Assembly: GCA_002162755.1 (NCBI GenBank)
Contig: MAAS01000023.1
Location: 1 to 62,025 of the forward strand
DNA: 62,025 bases
Direction: 5' to 3'
DNA from: Gammaproteobacteria bacterium 50_400_T64
Lineage (GTDB): Bacteria > Pseudomonadota > Gammaproteobacteria > Pseudomonadales > Porticoccaceae
The notes below the pieces were generated by a model, which saw only the letters and a list, made by a program, of their open reading frames with translations, was not told the DNA's origin and searched no databases. Of this stretch, positions 45,436-55,113 are shown piece by piece; positions within the stretch are counted from its first letter, which is position 1, and the number at the start of each line of letters is the position of its first letter. Made by a program: the position numbers and the translations under genes.

Positions 45436-46638
45436 ATGAAAGATGCATTTATCTGCGATGCCATTCGCACACCCATTGGCCGTTTCGGTGGCTCCCTTTC
45501 CTCGGTTCGTGCCGACGATTTAGGGGCGATTCCTATCAAAGCTTTAATGGCGCGCAACCCGCAGGTTAACTGGTCGGCGGTGGACGATGTTTACTACGGC
45601 TGTGCTAATCAGGCGGGCGAAGACAACCGCAATGTGGCGCGCATGAGTGCCTTGCTAGCGGGCCTCGATAGCGCGGTGCCCGGCGTGACGCTTAATCGCC
45701 TGTGTGGTTCGGGTCTTGATGCCGTGGGCAGCGCTGCGCGGGCCATCCGCTGTGGCGAGGCCGATCTGGTCATTGCGGGTGGTGTTGAATCCATGTCCCG
45801 TGCGCCGATGGTGATGCCAAAAGCCGATAGCGCCTTTAGCCGCAATGCTGAAATTTACGACACCACACTGGGCTGGCGCTTTGTGAATAAACTGATGAAG
45901 AGTCAGTACGGCACCGACTCCATGCCTGAAACCGCAGAGAATGTCGCCGCCGATTACGGCATTGAGCGGGAAGCTCAGGATGCGTTTGCGCTGGCCAGCC
46001 AACAGCGAGCCGCAGCGGCACAGGCCAATGGCATATTGGCCCAGGAAATTTGCCCGGTGACCATTCCCCGTCGTAAACAGGAACCTTTAATTTTCGATAA
46101 AGACGAACATCCCCGCGCCACCAGCCCTGAAGCGCTGGCTAAATTGGGTACACCTTTTAAAGAGAATGGCACGGTTACTGCGGGCAATGCCTCCGGTATT
46201 AACGACGGCAGTTGTGCCCTGTTATTGGCCTCAGCCTCGGCAGTGGCGGAGTACGGTTTGCTGCCAAAAGCACGGATTGTCGCCATGGCCAGCGCCGGTG
46301 TTGACCCTCGAGTCATGGGCATAGGCCCGGTGCCGGCAACGCGTAAAGTGCTGGCGAGTGCCGGTTTAACGCTTGAGCAAATGGACGTCATCGAACTGAA
46401 CGAAGCCTTTGCCGCCCAGGGTTTGGCGGTCACTCGCGAACTGGGTTTGGCCGATGATGCCGCCCATGTAAACCCCAATGGTGGTGCCATTGCACTGGGT
46501 CATCCCCTCGGTGCCAGTGGTGCGCGACTGGCAACTACCGCCATGTATCAACTGCAGCGCACCGGTGGGCGCTATGCACTTTGCACTATGTGTATAGGGG
46601 TGGGGCAGGGTATTGCGCTGATTATTGAGCGGGTTTAA
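45436..46638 (+). CDS. pcaF: 3-oxoadipyl-CoA thiolase
   Basis: Thiolase cleaving 3-oxoadipyl-CoA into succinyl-CoA and acetyl-CoA, the last step of phenylacetate and beta-ketoadipate routes. The start [31 protein letters not shown] is characteristic of PcaF/PaaJ. Catalytic C90 ([12 protein letters not shown]), the His in [15 protein letters not shown] and the second Cys in CIGVGQG are present. ATG 45436 (400 residues) is preferred because CGAGG lies just upstream; an ATG seven codons earlier is possible. Confidence 0.92.
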   Translation: MKDAFICDAIRTPIGRFGGSLSSVRADDLGAIPIKALMARNPQVNWSAVDDVYYGCANQAGEDNRNVARMSALLAGLDSAVPGVTLNRLCGSGLDAVGSAARAIRCGEADLVIAGGVESMSRAPMVMPKADSAFSRNAEIYDTTLGWRFVNKLMKSQYGTDSMPETAENVAADYGIEREAQDAFALASQQRAAAAQANGILAQEICPVTIPRRKQEPLIFDKDEHPRATSPEALAKLGTPFKENGTVTAGNASGINDGSCALLLASASAVAEYGLLPKARIVAMASAGVDPRVMGIGPVPATRKVLASAGLTLEQMDVIELNEAFAAQGLAVTRELGLADDAAHVNPNGGAIALGHPLGASGARLATTAMYQLQRTGGRYALCTMCIGVGQGIALIIERV

Positions 46639-46698
46639 ATGCCCTTAAGGCATTAGAGTAAAGACCACAACACGCGTTTTAATGATGGGAATGACACA

Positions 46699-48672
46699 AT
46701 GAAGAAACTTTGGGAACCCTCAGCGGCACGTCAGGCAGCCTCTAACATGAGCGCTTATATGAGCTGGCTCAGTGAGCGTACCGGGCAGCCCTTTAGCGAT
46801 TACGACAGTCTCTATCAGTGGTCGATAGCAAACCTTGAAGAGTTCTGGCAAAGCATTTGGGATTATTTCGAGATGCAATCGCCAACTCCCTATCAGCAAG
46901 TGCTTTCGAGTAAGACCATGCCCGGTGCCCGCTGGTTTGAAGGGGCGAGTGTCAATTTTGCCGAGCACATTTTTCGTGCCGGTGACGATAGCCGTCCGGC
47001 TATCATGGCGGAGTCTGAGTTTCGTGAACTCTATGAAGTCAGCTGGGCCGAGTTGCAGGAGAAGGTCGCCAAGCTCGCCCATTACTTACGCGAACTAGGT
47101 GTTGAGAAGGGCGACCGGGTCGTGGCGTATATGCCCAATATTCCCGAAACCGTTATCGCCTTTTTGGCGGCTAATTCTATCGGCGCGGTGTGGTCCAGCT
47201 GCTCGCCCGATTTCGGCACCAGCAGTGTGGTTGACCGCTTCCAGCAAATATCGCCGAAGGTACTCTTTGCCGTAAATGGCTATACCTACAATGGCAAAAA
47301 TATTGATCGCTGTGGGGAAGTGGCTTTATTACAGCAGCAATTGCCCAGCCTCGAACGAGTGATTACGCTCGACTATGTGAGTAGCGAGGGTGTTGATAAC
47401 AATAAAATTCAGGGCGATGCCTTTATCGACTGGGAGCAGGCGCTGGATAATACAGCCACTGAAATCGTCTTTGAGCAATTGCCCTTTGACCACCCCATTT
47501 GGACGCTTTATTCATCGGGCACCACCGGCATCCCCAAGGCTATTACCCACGGCCATGGTGGTATTTTACTCGAGCAATACAAGTACCTGGCTTTACACTG
47601 TGATATTCAACCGGGCGACCGGTTCTTCTGGTTTTCAACCACCGGCTGGGTGATGTGGAATCTCTGCCTTTCATCGATGCTGGCGGGTTCGGTGTTGGTG
47701 ATGTATGACGGCAATCCGGCCTACCCCGAGGTAGACAGGCTCTGGTCACTGGCCGAACGAGCACAACTCCAACAGTTTGGTGGTGGAGCGGCCTATTATA
47801 TTGCGGGCATGAAAGCGGGGCTGGAACCGGGTAAAAAGTTTGACCTAAGCCGTTTAAAAACCCTGGGTTCCACGGGTTCGCCTTTACCAGAAGAAGGTTT
47901 TGAGTGGATTTATAACAGCGTTAAAGAAGATATTTGGCTAACTTCCATGAGCGGTGGTACCGATATCGCCTCTGCTTTTATAGGGCCATCACCACTTTTA
48001 CCGGTGTATTCTGGAGAGATTCAATGCCGCATGCTCGGTGTCGATGTGCGCGCCCTCGACGACGATGGCAATGCGCTGGTTGGTGAAGTGGGTGAAATGG
48101 TGATCACTCAGCCCATGCCGTCTATGCCGATTTATTTCTGGAACGATACTGACGATAAACGCTATAAAGAAAGTTATTTTGAAGAGTACCCCGGTCTATG
48201 GCGTCACGGCGACTGGATGGTTTTATCCAGTGAGGGCACGCTGCAAATTATGGGGCGCTCCGATTCGACGCTTAATCGTGGCGGTATTCGCATAGGCACC
48301 AGTGAAGTTTATCGCGGTGTTGAAAATGTCGATGCCATTGCCGACAGTCTGGTGGTTAGCATTGAGCTATCCGGTGGTCGCGCTTACATGCCACTATTTG
48401 TGCAACTAAAACCGGGGCTGACTTTAAACGACGATATTGTGAAACAAATTAAAGTCGCCCTGCGTAAAGACTTCACGCCGCGCCATGTGCCCGATGAGGT
48501 TTTTCAAGTTGATGAAATACCCTACACTATGACCGGTAAAAAACTCGAAACGCCGGTGAAGAAAATATTGATGGGTTTTGATCTGGAAAAGTCGGTGAAT
48601 AGGGATTCCATGCGCAACCCGGAGACGATCGATTATTTTATCGACTTCGCTGAAAAAACGCGCAGTATGTAA
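46699..48672 (+). CDS. Acetoacetyl-CoA synthetase
   Basis: AMP-forming acyl-CoA ligase converting acetoacetate to acetoacetyl-CoA, used for ketone or poly-hydroxybutyrate metabolism. The N-terminal ACAS extension (FSDYDSLYQWSIANLEEFWQSIWDYF, about 33-58), P-loop YSSGTTGIPKAITHGHGG (about 273-290), GWVMWN, and the C-terminal adenylation lysine region MTGKKLETPVKKIL are present; 657 residues is normal. Acetoacetyl-CoA made here could feed a thiolase, but the neighbouring PcaF is of another type. Confidence 0.92.
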   Translation: MKKLWEPSAARQAASNMSAYMSWLSERTGQPFSDYDSLYQWSIANLEEFWQSIWDYFEMQSPTPYQQVLSSKTMPGARWFEGASVNFAEHIFRAGDDSRPAIMAESEFRELYEVSWAELQEKVAKLAHYLRELGVEKGDRVVAYMPNIPETVIAFLAANSIGAVWSSCSPDFGTSSVVDRFQQISPKVLFAVNGYTYNGKNIDRCGEVALLQQQLPSLERVITLDYVSSEGVDNNKIQGDAFIDWEQALDNTATEIVFEQLPFDHPIWTLYSSGTTGIPKAITHGHGGILLEQYKYLALHCDIQPGDRFFWFSTTGWVMWNLCLSSMLAGSVLVMYDGNPAYPEVDRLWSLAERAQLQQFGGGAAYYIAGMKAGLEPGKKFDLSRLKTLGSTGSPLPEEGFEWIYNSVKEDIWLTSMSGGTDIASAFIGPSPLLPVYSGEIQCRMLGVDVRALDDDGNALVGEVGEMVITQPMPSMPIYFWNDTDDKRYKESYFEEYPGLWRHGDWMVLSSEGTLQIMGRSDSTLNRGGIRIGTSEVYRGVENVDAIADSLVVSIELSGGRAYMPLFVQLKPGLTLNDDIVKQIKVALRKDFTPRHVPDEVFQVDEIPYTMTGKKLETPVKKILMGFDLEKSVNRDSMRNPETIDYFIDFAEKTRSM

Positions 48673-48717
48673 GGTGGTTACTCAACCATTATCTAATTTT
48701 TAACGTAAGGTGTTTAT

Positions 48718-49245
48718 ATGAAAAATACAAATTTTTTGCTTAAAAAGGTATTAATTACAGTCGCTGTATTATTGCTTTGTATTCAAGCTGTTGCTGACGA
48801 TACGAGCATTATCGCCGGTATTAAAAATCTTAAAACGCCTGCGGCCAATTATTTTTCGGGTGGGCAGCCCACAGACGAGCAACTCACAGCCCTGGCGGGT
48901 GAGGGCGTAAAGCATGTCATCAATCTGCGGCCCGCATCGGAAACACCAAAACTTGATGAAGCCAGCCTGGTGGCAGATAAAGGGATGATCTACCACTTAC
49001 TGCCTGTCGATGGCGCAGCGGGCTTGACCTTGAATAATGTAAAAGCCCTCGATCAGCTATTTAAGCAGGCCGGAGACGAGAAGGTTTTCCTCCACTGTGC
49101 CAGTGGTAATCGGGTGGGTGCGCTAATGGCACTGCGTTCTGCGCTGATTTATGGTGAAGATAAGGATGAGGCAATCGCAAAGGGTAAAGCCTGGGGGCTC
49201 ACTCGTCTGGAGCCAGAGGTGCTGCGCTTGATCGGCGGTATTTAG
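48718..49245 (+). CDS. Periplasmic DUF442/phosphatase-like protein
   Basis: 175-residue protein with a Sec signal peptide (hydrophobic about 11-26, cleavage near AVA). The mature part has the DUF442 pattern: FSGGQPTDEQLTALAGEGVKHVINLRP at the start and a catalytic-like loop FLHCASGNRVGALMALR. The loop is C-x4-R, closer to rhodanese or DUF442 loops than to the C-x5-R of tyrosine phosphatases, so its activity is uncertain. Ribosome site TAAGG. Possibly cotranscribed with the acetoacetyl-CoA synthetase 46 bp upstream. Confidence 0.85.
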   Translation: MKNTNFLLKKVLITVAVLLLCIQAVADDTSIIAGIKNLKTPAANYFSGGQPTDEQLTALAGEGVKHVINLRPASETPKLDEASLVADKGMIYHLLPVDGAAGLTLNNVKALDQLFKQAGDEKVFLHCASGNRVGALMALRSALIYGEDKDEAIAKGKAWGLTRLEPEVLRLIGGI

Positions 49246-49583
49246 TTTAGGGCTCGCCATTAACGGGTGGACTTCCAGTGCTCCGCCAATACAAGGTTGT
49301 CGGAGTACAACTAATTATCCTCTTCACCTCTGTCAACGAAATGTATTGCAATTACGTTGATTGACGAAGGCTCCATTTTTTAGCTGATTTATAGTGGATA
49401 CATTTAATAGATAAACCCCCTTTTTTTACCGGTTAATTAAGCAGCGATGGAGACAGCCCTGATATTCCAGGTCTTAATCTTAGTTGCTAAATATAGATGG
49501 GCCTTTAACTTATAGTTTAAGTTTAATCGGTATTTTTACGTAATAGTCGTTGTATAAAATTTGATGTTGTAACGGAGCTAGCT
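49246..49583. other. Intergenic region before the OmpA-family lipoprotein gene
   Basis: 338 bp. A TATAAA at 49553-49558 could be the -10 of the lipoprotein gene, but no good -35 is seen. AT-rich with no repeat, terminator or short gene that I can support. Confidence 0.5.
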
Positions 49584-50231
49584 ATGAACAAAGTACTAAT
49601 ACTATGTCTTGCCATCGTCTTGGGTGGGTGCACGTCGACTGATCCTTATACAGGTGAGCAAAAAACCAGCAATACGGCAAAAGGTGCGGGTATTGGTGCG
49701 ATTGCCGGTGCTCTTGTGGGTATGGCTGTATCCAGTAAATCAGATCGGGGCAAAGGCGCATTGATTGGTGCTGCCATTGGTGGTGGAGCTGGTGCTGGAG
49801 TTGGCCATAGCATGGATAAGCAAGAGGCCGCGTTACGTACCAAGCTTGAAGGCACTGGAGTTAGCGTAATTCGTGAGGGCAATAATATACGCCTGATAAT
49901 GCCCGGTAATCTTACCTTTGATGTTGGCAGCTATGATGTGAGATCCCAGTTTTATGCGACCCTTGAGTCCGTTGCTATTATTCTGAAAGAGTTTACTCAA
50001 ACGAATATTCGCGTTGCTGGCCATACAGACTCCACAGGGAATGATAGCGACAATCAGACACTTTCAGAACGAAGAGCTAACAGTGTTGGCCAGTTCCTGA
50101 TCACTCAGGGCGTGATGTCGGGGCGAGTATCCACAGCGGGTTATGGCAAGCGCTATCCTACTGCCAGTAATGACACTGCAGCAGGGCGTGAGACTAACCG
50201 TCGGGTTGAACTCGAACTGGTTTCGTTTTAA
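49584..50231 (+). CDS. OmpA family outer-membrane lipoprotein (YiaD-like)
   Basis: Lipoprotein with peptidoglycan-binding OmpA domain. Lipobox LGGC (Cys16) after a short hydrophobic segment, then a glycine-zipper region (about 33-75: GAGIGAIAGALVGMAV and GALIGAAIGGGAGAGVGHS), then the OmpA domain (about 105-213) with VAGHTDSTGNDSDNQTLSERRANSV and ETNRRVELEL. 215 residues, as in E. coli YiaD. Ribosome site GGAG upstream. Single gene. Confidence 0.93.
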   Translation: MNKVLILCLAIVLGGCTSTDPYTGEQKTSNTAKGAGIGAIAGALVGMAVSSKSDRGKGALIGAAIGGGAGAGVGHSMDKQEAALRTKLEGTGVSVIREGNNIRLIMPGNLTFDVGSYDVRSQFYATLESVAIILKEFTQTNIRVAGHTDSTGNDSDNQTLSERRANSVGQFLITQGVMSGRVSTAGYGKRYPTASNDTAAGRETNRRVELELVSF

Positions 50232-50276
50232 TAAATCAATGGAAAACAATACGACCAACAACGAGGTACATCGTCT

Positions 50277-51116
50277 TTGCGAGTCGTATTAAGATTCGAT
50301 CAGGATTGTCTCGCTAATGCCAAAGAGCTTGCGCAGACTCTGCAATTACCCTTGCTCAGTAGTGATCAGTCGCTTTCTGAGAATGTTGATTTTGAATTGC
50401 GGCTGGGCGCTGAAGGGCTCTCCTTACGGGAGCAGTCTCTTTCAAGTGAAGCGGCTGTTGCGAAAACCAGAAAGGCAGCCCGTAGAGGGCTAAAAGATAA
50501 GATAAAGGTAGATGTACGCTGTGATTTTATTAATGGTGAATTACGTCATCGCCGCCTCTACGGTGGTGGTAAAAACCAGATGATCCTCAAGGCCACTGGC
50601 CTTAATAAGCACAAACCCTCAATAATGGATTTAACCGCAGGTCTGGGCCGCGATAGCTATGTGCTGGCAACAGCCGGGGCGAAGGTGACGATGTTTGAAC
50701 GCCAGCCCATTGTTGCCGCATTGCTTGCCGATGGTTTGCAACGCTTGCGAAGCGGTGGTGATGAGCAGGAATTAGCCATTGCTCAGCGCTTATTTCTCCA
50801 TCAGGGTGATAGCCTCACTTGTGTTTCGGGACTTGCTGAGCAAGAAGCGCCCGATGTGATTTATCTCGATCCGATGTTTCCTGAGCGAGGGAAAACAGCC
50901 AAGGTTAAAAAGTCGATGGCTTTTTTTCATCATTTGGTCGGGAGTGATGATGACGCTGCTGCTTTATTACCCCTGGCTCTGGCTACAGCTCGCTACCGGG
51001 TAGTGGTTAAACGGCCTCGCCATGCGCCACCTTTGGCGGATATGGAACCGGGGCTATGTTTTGAAGGGAAGTCGACACGCTTTGATGTTTATCCCCTCAA
51101 AAAAATGCCGTCATAA
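50277..51116 (+). CDS. rsmJ: 16S rRNA (guanine(1516)-N(2))-methyltransferase RsmJ
   Basis: SAM-dependent methyltransferase of the small subunit RNA. Seen: the motif I DLTAGLGRDSYVLATAGA (about 120-137), FERQPIVAALLADGLQRL, the catalytic DVIYLDPMFPERGKTAKVKKSM, and the N-terminal domain pair FELRLGAEGLSLRE. 279 residues. The TTG start is used because GAGG lies 10 nt upstream and no ATG suits the frame. Located 45 bp after the lipoprotein gene. Confidence 0.93.
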   Translation: MRVVLRFDQDCLANAKELAQTLQLPLLSSDQSLSENVDFELRLGAEGLSLREQSLSSEAAVAKTRKAARRGLKDKIKVDVRCDFINGELRHRRLYGGGKNQMILKATGLNKHKPSIMDLTAGLGRDSYVLATAGAKVTMFERQPIVAALLADGLQRLRSGGDEQELAIAQRLFLHQGDSLTCVSGLAEQEAPDVIYLDPMFPERGKTAKVKKSMAFFHHLVGSDDDAAALLPLALATARYRVVVKRPRHAPPLADMEPGLCFEGKSTRFDVYPLKKMPS

Positions 51117-51132
51117 AACTTTTTTCTGCGTT

Positions 51133-52029
51133 TTAATCTGACTTCAATTTTACGGGTGTCTTACTACGTAAGGCCAAAATACTGCCCGCTGCAATTAACC
51201 CAAGACCGATAAAGGCGTTGATTGTCCATTCATAATCTTCGTAAACGGTGGATATTAGAAGCGCGACAATGGGGAAAATAAGGAAGGTGTAGCCGCCTTT
51301 ATCGGGGCCAATAAGTTCGAGTAAGCGCAGGTAAAAACCAAAGCCTAAAGCAGTGCCAAATACGGCCAGGTAAATCAGTGCTGCGGAATATTGCAGGGTG
51401 TATTCATAATTAAATGTTTTACCGCCAAATAGGGCGACGAGAAGCAGCAGAAGGCAGCCATAAAACATGCCCCAAGCATTATATTGCACGACGGGTAGTT
51501 GTCGTTGTGTGCTCATCCACGTGGCCGTAATGCTGCCCATAGAGGCAAGGAAGGTGGCCAGCAAAGCCAGTAACAAGCCTCGAATACTGTCATTGGCAAA
51601 GGATATACCCGTTAATTCTGCCGAGAAAACCAGGGCGATGCCGGCAACACCCACCAGAGCACCTGTCAATGCAGGTAAGCTGGTTTTATTGCCGAGAATA
51701 ATCCGTGCCGTAAAAATGTTAATAAAAACAATGGTTGAAAAAACCACGGCAACAAGACCGCTAGTGAGCATGCCCGTTGCCTGATAAACCAGATAGTAGT
51801 TACCGGAAAAAAGAAAAAACCCCAGTAATAAAAAGCTGAGGTGATCTTTGATAGGAAAGCGTAAGGACAGGTTTTTTCCAAGACACCAGGCGAAGAGTAC
51901 CAGGGCGGCAATGGCGTTACGGTAAAAAGCGGAAACACTGGGGTCGACAACACCGAGGTGAAGTTTGACGGCTATCCAGGTTGAGCCCCAAATTAACACC
52001 GTGGCACTAAATAATAAAAATACCTGCAA
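51133..52029 (-). CDS. DMT superfamily EamA-type exporter
   Basis: Ten-helix drug/metabolite transporter with two EamA repeats: first with WGSTWIAVKLHLGVVDPSVSAFYRNAIAAL (about 14-43), second beginning near GLLLALLATFLASMGSITATWMS. 298 residues. Substrate unknown; relatives export amino acids or metabolites. It converges with rsmJ (16 bp apart) and lies 45 bp downstream of dapE on the same strand. Confidence 0.92.
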   Translation of the reverse strand: MQVFLLFSATVLIWGSTWIAVKLHLGVVDPSVSAFYRNAIAALVLFAWCLGKNLSLRFPIKDHLSFLLLGFFLFSGNYYLVYQATGMLTSGLVAVVFSTIVFINIFTARIILGNKTSLPALTGALVGVAGIALVFSAELTGISFANDSIRGLLLALLATFLASMGSITATWMSTQRQLPVVQYNAWGMFYGCLLLLLVALFGGKTFNYEYTLQYSAALIYLAVFGTALGFGFYLRLLELIGPDKGGYTFLIFPIVALLISTVYEDYEWTINAFIGLGLIAAGSILALRSKTPVKLKSD

Positions 52030-52074
52030 GGTTTTTCCTGCTATTAATTATATTGTATTGAAAACAGAGGGCGG

Positions 52075-53223
52075 CTAACAGAGTAAATTCTTGAGTATGC
52101 TTTGATAGATAGTGCTGAGTTTGTCGAGATCACTGGCAACGATTTGCTCGTCGACTTTGTGAATGGTCGCATTAACTGTACCGAGTTCAATCACCTGGGT
52201 ACCGAGTTTGGCTATAAAGCGACCATCAGAAGTGCCGCCACTAGTCGATAGCGCTGTGTCGAGGCCGGTTTCTTTTTTAATGCTGTCAACGACGGCTGTG
52301 ACTAGATCGCCGGGCTCTGTAATAAAGGGCTCGCCGCTCAAATTCCATTCAATGTCATAGCGCAGTTCGTGTTGCGCAAGAATAGCTTCGACCCTTTGCT
52401 GCAGCTCTGGCGCGGTGACTTCGGTTGAAAAACGAAAGTTAAAAACAACCGTCACATCACCGGGAATAACATTGGTCGCGCCGGTACCGCCATTAATATT
52501 CGATACCTGAAAACTGGTGGCCGGGAAAAAGTCATTACCTTCATCCCAGTGCTGGGCCATTAACTCAGCCAGTGCAGGGGCAGCGCGGTGAATGGGGTTG
52601 TCGGCCATGTGAGGGTAGGCGATATGCCCCTGCGTACCCTTAATAGTGAGTATGGCGTTGAGGGAGCCTCGGCGGCCATTTTTAACCATATCACCTAATT
52701 GTTGATTGCTCGATGGCTCGCCGATAACACACCAGTTGGGAATGGTTTTCTGTTCGCGCAACCAGTCGACGACTTTAACCGTGCCATTAATAGCCGGGCC
52801 TTCCTCATCGCTGGTGATTAGAAAAGCAATGCGGCCTGTGTGATTGGGGTGTTCTTCAACAAAGCGTTCGCAGGCCGTTACCATCGCGGCCAGTGCGCCT
52901 TTCATATCGGCTGCACCGCGCCCGTATAAAATATCATCCGCAATTGTCGGTTCAAAAGGGGGCTGCTGCCAGTCTTCGAGCTTGCCCGTTGGTACGACAT
53001 CGGTATGGCCAGCAAAACACAGTACGGGGCCGGACTCGCCTTTGACGGCCCAAAAATTATCGACATCAGCAAAGGGCAAACGATGGATAGCAAAACCGAG
53101 GGCTTGCAGGCGCTCAATCATTACGTCCTGACAACCACCGTCGAGAGGTGAGACCGAGGGCCTGCTGATAAGGTCGCAGGCCAGACTCAATGTGGCGGAT
53201 AATGTTTCGTTGTCTTGCGTCAT
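52075..53223 (-). CDS. dapE: Succinyl-diaminopimelate desuccinylase
   Basis: Zinc M20 peptidase giving LL-diaminopimelate, in lysine and peptidoglycan synthesis. Metal and catalytic residues: [11 protein letters not shown] (His and Asp), [22 protein letters not shown] (catalytic Glu plus ligand Glu), and the C-terminal His in [30 protein letters not shown] marks the start. 382 residues. dapD lies upstream on the same strand. Confidence 0.96.
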   Translation of the reverse strand: MTQDNETLSATLSLACDLISRPSVSPLDGGCQDVMIERLQALGFAIHRLPFADVDNFWAVKGESGPVLCFAGHTDVVPTGKLEDWQQPPFEPTIADDILYGRGAADMKGALAAMVTACERFVEEHPNHTGRIAFLITSDEEGPAINGTVKVVDWLREQKTIPNWCVIGEPSSNQQLGDMVKNGRRGSLNAILTIKGTQGHIAYPHMADNPIHRAAPALAELMAQHWDEGNDFFPATSFQVSNINGGTGATNVIPGDVTVVFNFRFSTEVTAPELQQRVEAILAQHELRYDIEWNLSGEPFITEPGDLVTAVVDSIKKETGLDTALSTSGGTSDGRFIAKLGTQVIELGTVNATIHKVDEQIVASDLDKLSTIYQSILKNLLC

Positions 53224-53334
53224 GATTTTGGTTTCGTTGTTCTGCGTTAATACTGGAAAGCGTGATCTTTAACGAGCTAGCCGACCCTGCATTCAGGTCA
53301 GCTTGCTCTATTTTTGATTTTCTAAGGAGTACGC

Positions 53335-54369
53335 TTAGTTATGGGCGTGCAGCGCTTCATTAAGTTCAACGGCGGTCTGATTCGTTAAGCATTCAATCGC
53401 ACCGCTAACGGAGTTGCGACGGAATAACAAATCGGACTTTCCGGCTAACTCTCGCGCTTTGGTTTCACCGGCGACTTGTTTGCTGTCGTCGAGCATCACT
53501 ACTTTAGTGCCGGCCGTAATGTAAAGTCCGGCTTCGACAATACAGCGATCGCCCAGAGGTATTCCGATACCGGCATTGGCGCCGAGCAGACATTCTTTAC
53601 CGACAGAAATAATAATATTACCGCCGCCTGAAAGGGTGCCCATGGTCGAGCTGCTACCACCGAGATCGGAACCCGCACCGACAAAAACGCCAGCGGAAAT
53701 GCGACCTTCGATCATATTGGGGCCTTCGGCACCGGCGTTAAAGTTGACGAAGCCTTCGTGCATGATGGTGGTGCCTTCGCCAATATAAGCGCCGAGTCGC
53801 ACGCGACGGGCATCGGCGATTCTGACACCGGCGGGAACGACGTAGTCACTCATTTTGGGGAATTTATCAACACTGTCGACGCTGAGGTTCTGGCCATTAA
53901 TACGCGCAGCTATCTGTCGAGCCGGTAATTCGGCGAGGTCGATAGCGCCTTCGTTGGTCCATGCGACATTGGGTAGAGAGCCAAAAATACCGCTCAGGTT
54001 TATGCCATGAGGCCTGACCAGACGGTGGGAAATTAATTGAAGCTTTAAATAGGCTTCGGGCACGGAACCGGGCTCGTCGTCGCTGGCGAGAATAGTCGCT
54101 ACACATGAGCGCTTGCTGTTGAGCAGGGATTTAACGGCATCGGCCTGGGCGCTTTGCTGCTGTTTATCCAGCACATCGGCAAGGCTTTGCAGTGTATTGT
54201 TGTCGAGATTAATTACCACATTGCCTTCACTGTAATTGAGGGCTTCACTGAGTGCGGCGGCGATTGCAGCATCGGGGTTTAGCAGGGGGGCTGGGTAAAA
54301 TACTTCGAGCCATTCGCCTTTTTTGTTCTGGGTGCCAACACCGATACCTACACTGTAGAGCTTTGTCAT
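53335..54369 (-). CDS. dapD: 2,3,4,5-tetrahydropyridine-2,6-dicarboxylate N-succinyltransferase (long form)
   Basis: Acyltransferase feeding the succinylase branch of lysine synthesis; DapC and DapE act after it and are both in this window. This is the long 344-residue DapD of Pseudomonas and actinobacteria, not the 274-residue E. coli type. The left-handed helix is plain (VRLGAYIGEGTTIMHEGFVNFNAGAEG, NIIISVGKECLLGANAGIGIPLGDRCIVEAG). The N-terminal domain has VGIGVGTQNKKGEWLEVFYP. Confidence 0.96.
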   Translation of the reverse strand: MTKLYSVGIGVGTQNKKGEWLEVFYPAPLLNPDAAIAAALSEALNYSEGNVVINLDNNTLQSLADVLDKQQQSAQADAVKSLLNSKRSCVATILASDDEPGSVPEAYLKLQLISHRLVRPHGINLSGIFGSLPNVAWTNEGAIDLAELPARQIAARINGQNLSVDSVDKFPKMSDYVVPAGVRIADARRVRLGAYIGEGTTIMHEGFVNFNAGAEGPNMIEGRISAGVFVGAGSDLGGSSSTMGTLSGGGNIIISVGKECLLGANAGIGIPLGDRCIVEAGLYITAGTKVVMLDDSKQVAGETKARELAGKSDLLFRRNSVSGAIECLTNQTAVELNEALHAHN

Positions 54370-54393
54370 TTGTTGTGCCTCGTTACTTGATTG

Positions 54394-54747
54394 TTATTTG
54401 CCAGTGGTAAAAATATTGCTGTATGTGTCTGCTTTAAAGCCGACATAAACCGCGCCGTCGATTTCAAGTACGGGGCGTTTGATAAGCGTTGGTAGTTCGA
54501 GCAGGAGTGCGTTAACACTGTCTGCATCGAGGTTTTCACGCCTTGCTGGATCGATCTTCTTCCAACTGGTGCTACGTTTATTGAGCACCACTTCCCAACC
54601 GAGGGCGTCGATCCAGGTGGCGACCTGTGCTTGCGTTAAGCCATCGTCACGCACATCGTGAAAGTTGAAGTCAATATTGTGTTCTTCCAGCCAGCGGCGA
54701 GCCTTTCTGACGGTATCGCAATTTTTAATGCCGAAAAGTGCAGCCAC
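54394..54747 (-). CDS. ArsC/Spx-family reductase-like protein (YffB)
   Basis: 117-residue thioredoxin-fold protein. GIKNCDTVRKARRWLEEHNIDFNFHDVRDDGLT (about 6-38) is typical of the YffB/Spx branch; only one catalytic cysteine is present and the arsenate-binding arginine triad pattern of true ArsC is not evident, so it is unlikely to detoxify arsenate. It belongs with dapD (24 bp downstream on the same strand), a common pairing in gammaproteobacteria. Confidence 0.9.
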   Translation of the reverse strand: MAALFGIKNCDTVRKARRWLEEHNIDFNFHDVRDDGLTQAQVATWIDALGWEVVLNKRSTSWKKIDPARRENLDADSVNALLLELPTLIKRPVLEIDGAVYVGFKADTYSNIFTTGK

Positions 54748-54856
54748 AAGTTATTGCCTCCATTTTTTGAAATCAATTGAGTCTTGAAAAACGGGGCTAG
54801 GATAGCAAAAGCGACTCTCGAGTACATTCTGTTTATGCGCCTCTTTAGCATACCCC

Positions 54857-54890
54857 ATAAAAAAACCCTGCTTTAGCAGGGTTTTTTTAT
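54857..54890 (-). terminator. Strong bidirectional terminator hairpin without an obvious gene
   Basis: Perfect 16-bp arms (54857-54872 and 54875-54890) with a TT loop; core CCCTGCT/AGCAGGG with A-run and T-run on either side. It lies about 110 bp upstream of the arsC-like gene, not at any known gene end. Confidence 0.85.
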
Positions 54891-55054
54891 TTACCTTAGA
54901 ATGTAGTGATCAATTAGCAGAGCGTTGCTTAAGTCATAAAAAAGTGACCTTGCATGAATTGGTGCATTGATACAGCGTATGACCCGAGCGGATTAGAGAA
55001 TAAGAGAAAAAGGCCATGAACAGGGGAAAACAGTTAATATTCGAATACCAACCA

Positions 55055-55094
55055 GATAATAAAAAGCCCTGATTTATCAGGGCTTTTTATTATC
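55055..55094 (-). terminator. Terminator of the PEP-CTERM gene
   Basis: Perfect 18-bp arms (55055-55072 and 55077-55094) around TTTA; core AAAAGCCCTGA/TCAGGGCTTTT. It stands about 20 bp beyond the PEP-CTERM stop on the minus strand. Confidence 0.93.
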
Positions 55095-55113
55095 TTCTGC
55101 TCACTAAGGCTAC

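Larger units (their letters stand above)
54748..55113. other. Intergenic region with two terminators
   Basis: 366 bp between the arsC-like start and the PEP-CTERM stop. It holds terminator-type hairpins at 54857-54890 and 55055-55094. Only the second has an obvious owner (the PEP-CTERM gene). The 164 bp between them has no open frame I can support. Confidence 0.7.

Noticed and set aside
54394-54747. Arsenate reductase
   Set aside because: It belongs to the YffB/Spx branch, has one cysteine, and lies in the dapD group with no ars genes.
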